Shown: positions 58,069 through 64,000 of the stretch, piece by piece
How the letters are laid out: each line of letters opens with the position of its first letter
Numbering within the stretch: the stretch's first letter is position 1
Position numbers and translations under genes: made by a program
Source of the DNA: Cryptomeria japonica
Taxonomy: Eukaryota > Streptophyta > Pinopsida > Cupressales > Cupressaceae
Direction of reading: 5' to 3'
Assembly: GCF_030272615.1 (NCBI RefSeq)
Contig: NC_081406.1
Coordinates: 399,606,939 to 399,670,938 of the forward strand
Length of the DNA stretch: 64,000 bases
The notes under the pieces: generated by a model
Database searches by the model: none
What the model was told of the DNA's origin: nothing
What the model saw: only the letters and a program-made list of their open reading frames with translations

Positions 58069-58428
58069 CGCTTATACAGCAGGATATTGAAAACTATGCA
58101 ATCACCTAGTGGTAAACCAGCCAAGGACAAGCCAAAGAAAAGAAGAATGCAATCACTCAACCGCTTGTGCAGCGGGAGGACTAGAAATAGAAATTAATAT
58201 CAGCTCCACTGCTTATTCAGCGGGAGGGCAGAATTACAAACTCAAGATAGGCAGCCAACCCAGCCTCTTCCACTTATGCAATGGGAGCCAACTAAGAAAT
58301 CTGAAATATAGTTGTTAGTACAACTAACCAGCTTTACAAATTCATTACAAGATTTCTGAAAATAAGAAATATTACTAATCTAAGATATAGGCGGCTGAGC
58401 CAGCCTCTTCCACTTATGCAGTGGGACA
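58069..58428. repeat. Five dispersed mini-hairpins, CCGCT-N5-AGCGG type
   Basis: Copies at 58069 (CCGCTTATACAGCAGG), 58161 (CCGCTTGTGCAGCGGG), 58209 (CTGCTTATTCAGCGGG), 58270 (CCACTTATGCAATGGG) and 58410 (CCACTTATGCAGTGGG). In the last the stem base pair G:C has become A:T on both sides. Spacing is irregular (about 48-140 bp), with AGCC(T/A)-rich words before several. Confidence 0.7.
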
Positions 58429-59225
58429 GCAGAAAGCCAAAATGTCGTTGTTAGTACTACTAACCAGCATTACAATAAATAAGAAATTTGATAGCCAAGT
58501 GCTGATTATGAGCTGACAACTGCAACAACACCTCCAATCATCATCTAACCACCCAATCTACTCACACTCTCAAAAGCACACCCAATGACCAACTTTCGAA
58601 ATCTGATATTTATGACAGCAAGCTGGAAATGCATAACCAGCAACACCAAAACACACCAAAATGCTCCTAACTCTTTCAAAACCCACTCAAATCACTCAAC
58701 AACGCACTCCAACTGATAAATAACATAGAGCGACTAAGAACCAACAGGAAACAGCAGCAATATAACCCCAAACACTAAGCACGCATCCCAATGCACTCCC
58801 TAACAAAAACGTCTAAGATGAAAAGTTCGACTTGCAATTAAAATTTGGAATCTCAATGCTAGGAGCTATAAACTTACAAATCTCATCGCTGGGAGCATAG
58901 AAATCTTTGGAGCCAATACCCAAAATCAACAGAAGCCCGCACAGGAAACTAGGAGTGAAAATAGGCTTCAGCCATGATGCCAACCAGCAACCAAGAAAAC
59001 ACACAACTCACACCAAAAAAAGAAAACCAACTGAATCATCCATTCTCAATAAGCTCTATATATTCCTCTGAGTGAGAAATAGTCTGTCCCTGCTAGGTGC
59101 GGTATCTCAAGCACGAAACTGGCATAGGTTAGGAAGCTCAAAACTTCAAAGCACAAATCTGGCACCATTCCGGCAGCACTACGTTATACAAATTTTCATG
59201 GATACCAAATGAGAGCCCAAGGCCT

Positions 59226-59236
59226 GTATTTATAAC
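59226..59236 (-). promoter_or_regulatory. Probable TATA box of the 2.4-kb solo LTR
   Basis: The minus strand reads GTTATAAATAC, followed by AGGCC. It lies about 1.05 kb from the minus-strand LTR start, a plausible U3 length. Confidence 0.45.
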
Positions 59237-59854
59237 TTTTTGCCAGCCAAATTCAAATTCAAATGCTCTCCAAATGCGCCCAAACCAAATACCATTCCAT
59301 TTCATCCACATTTGGTGTTGCATTTCATTTCATTTCCTTGCACAAGTTCGCCCAACTCACATTCACCCAAAATCGCCCTTCTTAATAAATATAAGTGTCA
59401 TAAGATAAAGTGTAAAGTGGGCGCCCAAATATGACTTCCAAATAAAAAATATTACTAAGGCAATATACTTAGAAAATCACCCTATTTGCCTTGAGTTATA
59501 ATTTAATTATTAATACAATGACGGCCCCCTTGAAGTCATATGCAAATTTCGCCCAAATAGACTTAGGATAAAATTAATATTTTCTCCCCTCCTAAGTCGT
59601 CCATCCATAAAATAATCAAATATTAATACCTCATGCCTAAGTTATTAATATATTAAAAATACCTTCTCCTCAAATACTGATTATTGCCAAATTGAACCGG
59701 AGACTGAAGTGCTTGAAATCACCAAAACTGAACTGAATTGCTAAAAATAGTCATCTAAGTGAATACAGGATCTTGCCAAAATAATACTGTCAGAAATAGC
59801 CACTGAGCTAAGTTGCATAATCCCTGCCAAAAATAGTACTTACTATTAATAGCA

Positions 59855-60052
59855 TGCTGCTAAAAATAGTAAGTGTTTCCAAAGTGATTTTTGCCACATT
59901 CTGAGCAGCTACCAAACTTACTAAAAATAGTAAGTCTCGAAAAGGTCCTCGGATTGGTTTGCATGTTATACCATCGCAAAGCTCTCAGAAAACCCAGAAA
60001 AAGCCAAAGAACTCAATTGTTTCTGCCTCCACTTACTAAAAATAGTAAGTTG
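59855..60052. repeat. Repeated palindrome ACTTACTAAAAATAGTAAGT
   Basis: Perfect copies lie at 59916-59935 and 60032-60051 (8-bp stem, 4-base loop), and a partial copy at about 59859-59876. They match in core the hairpins in LTRs Y and Z. Confidence 0.85.
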
Positions 60053-60284
60053 GTCAAACTCCATAACTTGCTATGCATGTACCCTCACTGTGAATCTTTC
60101 TAAAAACCCAGAAGGAATCCAGAATCCAAACTGACAAATTCCAACATGAAAGCCTTCGAAACTGCAGAAACATCCTCCCAGAGGTAGGAAACCCTAATTT
60201 CTGCTTCCGACTAGTCTATGGATCTCCGGAATAGGCTAACGGCCCCGAAAACAAACTAGAGCAAAAAGGGGACATTACAGCTAG

Positions 60285-60905
60285 TAAGGTACTACGCACC
60301 TTTTCATAACCTGGCCTCGTGCACCCTTGTGGAGCCTCATTTAATTTTCTCAACATATCTTGCCAATATGGTGATCATACAACATTAATGACAAAATATT
60401 TGCATATAAACATCTTGCAAAACTTTGCTCTACAATCTCTTTGGCTTCATTCTGAATGCTCTCTCGAATGGCCCCTTGCTTCTCTTCACACTAACAAGTT
60501 CTTCAATTCTACCCAAAAATGGGTGGCTCTCTACTACAACATCCAGAAAGTCATTATGAGATGGAGAAGGATGACGCCTACTTGATCCACTTCCTTTCCT
60601 CAAAGGATGGTTTGTGTCATGAGAAACTCTTTGCATCTGCTTCCTCTTGCTCTCTAATATATCCAGCTATTTGTTGAGGTGGTAATCCATTATTATCCTT
60701 TCCTGAACAAGCTTTGATACCTTGCTAGGGAATTGTACATAGATGGGCTTTCACACAACTATATAAGCTTTTGTACCTCACATTACAAAAATTGCATATC
60801 CAAACAAATGTTCCACCCCTTTTTACTTGTTCTATCATTTGTACATATTTCCATAAAGGTGACTTTGGATCGGTTTTGAAGCTAGGAGAGCTAGCATTGG
60901 TTGCC
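60285..60905 (-). pseudogene. hAT transposase relic, N-terminal part with BED finger
   Basis: The minus strand starts at 60905 with MATNASSPSF, then SPLWKYVQMIEQVKRGGTFV and WICNFCNVRYKSLYSCVKAH, a BED-type zinc finger (CxxC then H). A second frame follows from about 60636 (VSHDTNHPLRKGSGSSRRHP; KGPFERAF), and near 60340 SPYWQDMLRKLNEAPQG and GYEKVRST lead directly into the insertion at 60279. The BED finger in this family binds the element's ends. Confidence 0.85.
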
Positions 60906-61000
60906 ATTATACTGTTAACAACAAATTCAAAAAACATTTATTAAACAATAGAAATAAATGTTAAATATTTGATTTATTTTAAAAAATTAATTAATATAAT

Positions 61001-62300
61001 TATATTTTCAATAACATAAATAAATTTATCATTTATAGTTATACTATAGTACTATTCATTTTAAATGTTACTAAATTAATATAAGGTTTGATGAAAATTA
61101 CAAATGTAAATCATAAATGATAAATGCTAATAACAATTTACAAATATTATATTAATAATAATTTAATAATTATAAAATTAAAAACCAATTATATACACAT
61201 TGTATAATAATAATTATATTATTAAATTTAATAAACAATACGAAAGAAAAAAATAATTTAACATTAAATTTTAATAGTTGGAAACTTGAAAGCAAAAATA
61301 AAAGTAAAACTATTAAAATTATAAAATTAATGTAACTTCGATTAATTTCTTCTAAAGCATTTATTCTTTATCGTAAAAAGAAAAGTCTACCCGGTGATGG
61401 ATTCTGCAAGCTCTTAATGGAGAACTTTGTGTGAACCATGCGATGGATTCTTCTGTGAGCGCTTCACCGAGAACTTGGTGCAAATCGTGTGATATATTCT
61501 TCTACAACCGGTCCCTCGTTAAGCTTGAGAACTTGCTCGCGTTTTCATTTGCTCCTACGTCCTCCACTTGTGTTTTGCTCTTGCTTTTACTCTTAGATGT
61601 CCACACTCCACCATTTTTATTATGCAAATCCTCAAATAAAATAGAAGGTTTCTTTTACCATTGAAAAAACTGGAAAAAAAACATTTCTAAAATCGCATGA
61701 ACAATCAAATTCATTTTGGAAACTCCTGTTCGATGTTGGATTCATTGAAAATTGGGGGAAATTCATTAGAAACGGTTCAGGTTGATAAAAACCGAACCTT
61801 GTACTAATCTACAAGGTTTTTTGGGCGTACCAGTTTCCAATACATATCCTATCTAGAAATGGCAGGGCAAACCTATGGAACCTTCAACTTAGATGTCATA
61901 TATATTCCTGCATATGTTCTCAATGTCTACTAGTATATTTGCATGTATTCTAAGTATTTGCAGCCATGATAGAGGGAGAGAGGATTCCAAATAGGGGAAC
62001 ATTGTTGGGGTTATCTTCTAGGTATGCCACCTCATGGTATAAGACCGGGGAGTCCCATAAGGCCAAAGGGGTATAAAGGGAACCGTCGTACTGCCTTTGG
62101 GCCTATGAAGGATAGACTTTCAGGGTGCCCTATTGTGATGGCCCTCGTGTTCTCTATCATGGTGAATGGATGCATTAATCATGAGACAATAGGGGTGACA
62201 AGATTAAGGGGAACAATTATAGGATACCTCACTAGGTATTCCACCTCATATGGATGGCATGGGCCAATTGAGGCCAAGGGGGATAAGGTCCACCCTTGGA
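61001..62300. other. A/T-rich stretch and unassigned sequence
   Basis: 60950-61370 is extremely A/T-rich. Around 61396-61505 a phrase with GATGGATTCT-GAGAACTT is repeated with divergence. AACCTTGTA-CTAATC-TACAAGGTT near 61794-61823 can fold. GGTAT(G/T)CCACCTCAT recurs at 62020 and 62236. None was assigned to a known family. Confidence 0.4.
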
Positions 62301-62576
62301 TCTAGAGTAGAGGGTCTCTAGGGCACCCTATCTAGTCACCCTATTCTATGCCCTTCTATGATTGAACTCTCTCAAGCATAATTTAATCTTGTAATTAGGA
62401 CTATGCTTCATATATGTATGATTGGTGTTTCCTAATTAACAGATCTATTTAATAAATTATAATTGTGTATTTCCTAACTTACTTGTAGGGTTACAATTAA
62501 AGTGACAGCTATCTCTAACCCCTATGCCACTTCAATGAGGACAAAATTTGGGAATTCATAATTTGGGGACATTACA
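62301..62576 (-). mobile_element. LTR terminus of the TGTAATGTCCCC family (extent unknown)
   Basis: GGGGACATTACA ends at 62576, so on the minus strand an LTR begins here. The next five bases are AAGTA, but I found no AAGTA followed by TG upstream, so the other end is not defined and the start given is arbitrary. Confidence 0.5.
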
Positions 62577-63607
62577 AAGTAAAGCCTGCATGATGGCCTG
62601 GCCAAATGGCGAGGACTTGCACATGTCAACCTTGCCCAGCATAGCAAAAGGAAGCATGCCAAATGCAATGCCCTTGGATACCATCTGGGTTGCTGTCCAT
62701 CAACATCACTATGGATTGCTGCCCTATAGACTACTCTCAATTACAAATCAAAACAGACAGATTGCCATATAGAAAGATATATGGCCATTGGACAAACATT
62801 ACTGACAAAGCGCACTTGTTTCTGATTTAAATGCTTTCAGCCAACCAAATGCAGAGGAAGAGTCAAACGATTTGAACGTTTATTGGAAACCTCAGATAAT
62901 CTGGTTTCTAAAATATATACCAGTAGTTAATACCAATCATAAAATAGTCTGCATTTTGCCATTTGTACAAGATACATATTTTAGTACCAAAATAAACCTG
63001 ACTTACCTACAAATTTTAGTGACAAAATAAACCTGACTTATCTATGACTGCTATAGAAAGGCAAACAACCATTTAGACGACTGTTAAATGACACTTTTAT
63101 CTGATTTATATGCTTTCAGACAACAATATGCAAAGCAAAATTCAAATGATCTGAACATTTAAGAAAACCTCGAATATTCTAGTTTATGCAGTATATTAAC
63201 AGTAGTCAATGCCATAATCAAACAATCTGAATATAGCCAGTGAATGGAATACTATTTTAATGACAAAAGAAACCCGACTTTGAATTTAGAACAAACAATA
63301 ATTCTCTAATAATCTCTCGAAAGCCCAGTGCCCTTCATGTCAAGCTCTCATGAAAGTACCTCATCGTGGGCTCAACTTCTAAGAAAAATCAGCTTACCAG
63401 CCTTGCCCTTACAGTGGCTAGATGTGCTTCTGGCTTAAATCAATGCTCATAAATGAGTTAATAGCGTAACTCTATATCAATCTATCCCAGTTTATTTGAT
63501 CAAATGTTTACAATGAACAAAATATAAACTTGAAATCCTGAAGATAAGATAGCATAACTAGAAAAACTCAACATAAACAAAAGGCAATATTGAGTAAGCC
63601 TACTCAC
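62577..63607. repeat. Diverged tandem duplication (about 62810-63275) in non-coding sequence
   Basis: CTGATTTA(A/T)ATGCTTTCAG, then a CAAATGAT / CAAACGAT-TTGAAC phrase, AAACCTC(A/G)-AT, and CAGTAGT-AAT occur twice about 280 bp apart, each followed by ACAAA(A/)T-AACC(T/C)GACTT. It flanks the candidate exons at 63608. Confidence 0.6.
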
Positions 63608-63801
63608 TCAATAAAAATGCATACAGCAAAGTCCTTCAAAGGAACCTTCTTTAGATGCTCTTGAATTATTGCAGCTTTCTGCTCACAATGTCTTTCATCA
63701 CTGCAGCAATTTTTCATGTGAAGAATTACCCGTCGATCACTTGCTCGAATTTCCGGATGAACATTTGGTCGCAAAGGAGAATATGTCCTCATTAATGTTT
63801 C
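63608..63801 (-). CDS. Candidate exon of an unrecognised host gene
   Basis: On the minus strand the acceptor TGACAACAG precedes GAA ACA TTA ATG, giving ETLMRTYSPLRPNVHPEIRA, then SDRRVILHMKNCCSDERHCE and QKAAIIQEHLKKVPLKDFAV, ending at a good donor GA|GTGAGTAG. It is in phase with the exon at 63913-64000. The composition and the Cys pattern (CCSDERHC) look like a real protein. I cannot name the family. The next exon downstream was not found. Confidence 0.6.
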
Positions 63802-63912
63802 CTGTTGTCATTTGCTTGAATCTCAATGTTTTATATGCGAACTAATATTCCTGAACTAAATTGCTAACTAGACAATCATGATCCTTAAAACACAAGGCAG
63901 ATTTTAAATCAC

Positions 63913-64000
63913 CTTAAGGATATCCAATGGTGATATGCCATTTTGAGCAGCACCTGACAGCATTTTATAGGCTGGGTTTGCAATTGCTGTGCCAGCAAGT
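63913..64000 (-). CDS. Candidate exon, continuing past the window edge
   Basis: The minus strand reads LAGTAIANPAYKMLSGAAQN then GISPLDILK, ending on a complete codon at the donor AAG|GTGATT. The 111-bp intron to the next exon ends CAACAG. The exon's start lies beyond 64000. The same gene probably continues to the right. Confidence 0.6.

Larger units (their letters stand above)
57846..60279 (-). mobile_element. Solo LTR, 2434 bp, inserted in the hAT transposase
   Basis: The TSD GCTAG is exact (57841-57845 and 60280-60284). Plus-strand ends are TGTAATATCCCCC and GGGGACATTACA, an inverted pair of about 12 bp. The start is the same as that of LTR Y and the LTR at 12612, which marks it as an LTR. 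Minus orientation is supported by a TATAAATA box near 59230 on that strand and by the TATTTTTA hairpins lying on the U3 side, as in Y and Z. There is no internal retrotransposon sequence. Confidence 0.85.
57117..61000 (-). mobile_element. hAT transposon relic, split by a solo LTR
   Basis: Transposase pieces on the minus strand run from about 60905 (start) to 57384, interrupted exactly at the 57846-60279 insertion. Ends are not defined: I found no terminal inverted repeats or TSD. The 57117-57383 part is poorly preserved but may hold more of the C-terminal region. Confidence 0.7.

Noticed and set aside
57846-60279. A DNA transposon with TGTAATGTCCCC inverted repeats
   Set aside because: The same start follows a purine tract at 12612 and 25482, so it is an LTR end; 5-bp TSD also fits LTR integration.
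60950-61370. Possible matrix-attachment or replication origin because of extreme A/T content
   Set aside because: A/T richness alone is not evidence and no motif supports it.

Overview
The window is plant nuclear DNA that is almost entirely transposon-derived. No intact protein-coding gene is visible. The TE load, the nested insertions, the very long LTRs and the sparse exon-like islands far apart on one strand suggest a large seed-plant genome, most likely a conifer or other gymnosperm; that placement is inference. No rRNA, tRNA or CRISPR array was seen.

Layout. 1-2361 is the end of a long LTR (family A, minus). 4.77-8.14 kb is a decayed hAT transposon. 8571-9521 and 16614-17119 are small hAT-type elements with 8-bp target-site duplications (TSDs). 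12.5-13.3 kb is the tail of a Ty3/gypsy chromovirus. 17210-29462 is a three-level nest: a family A solo LTR (TSD catac) split by a rearranged LTR retrotransposon Y (17830-26904, TSD gaact), whose 5' LTR is split by a solo LTR Z (18166-21713, TSD ggtca). 33849-46784 is an old minus-strand chromovirus with both LTRs, gag, protease, integrase and chromodomain remnants but no reverse transcriptase. It is interrupted by a 3.45-kb non-autonomous LTR element (41318-44769) and a MITE (39.2-39.7 kb), and it carries a nicalin-like host gene fragment next to its 3' LTR. 48643-54044 is a 5.4-kb solo LTR (TSD ctacc) containing 19 copies of a conserved hairpin. 54816-56498 and 57846-60279 are solo LTRs of a TGTAATGTCCCC family; the second sits exactly inside a minus-strand hAT transposase relic.

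Possible host exons, all on the minus strand, are at 3247-3404, 30242-30545 and 63608-64000. The last two sets have consistent splice sites and phases. They could be parts of one or more genes with very long introns filled by the TEs above.

Most interesting: the hairpin array at 50.2-53.3 kb; the roughly 820-codon reading frame at 41676-44139 whose seven stops are all TAG; the head-to-head inverted interior of element Y; tandem arrays that differ between related LTRs but occupy the same place; short hairpins with a constant core and changing arms; and the nicalin-like fragment inside a retrotransposon.
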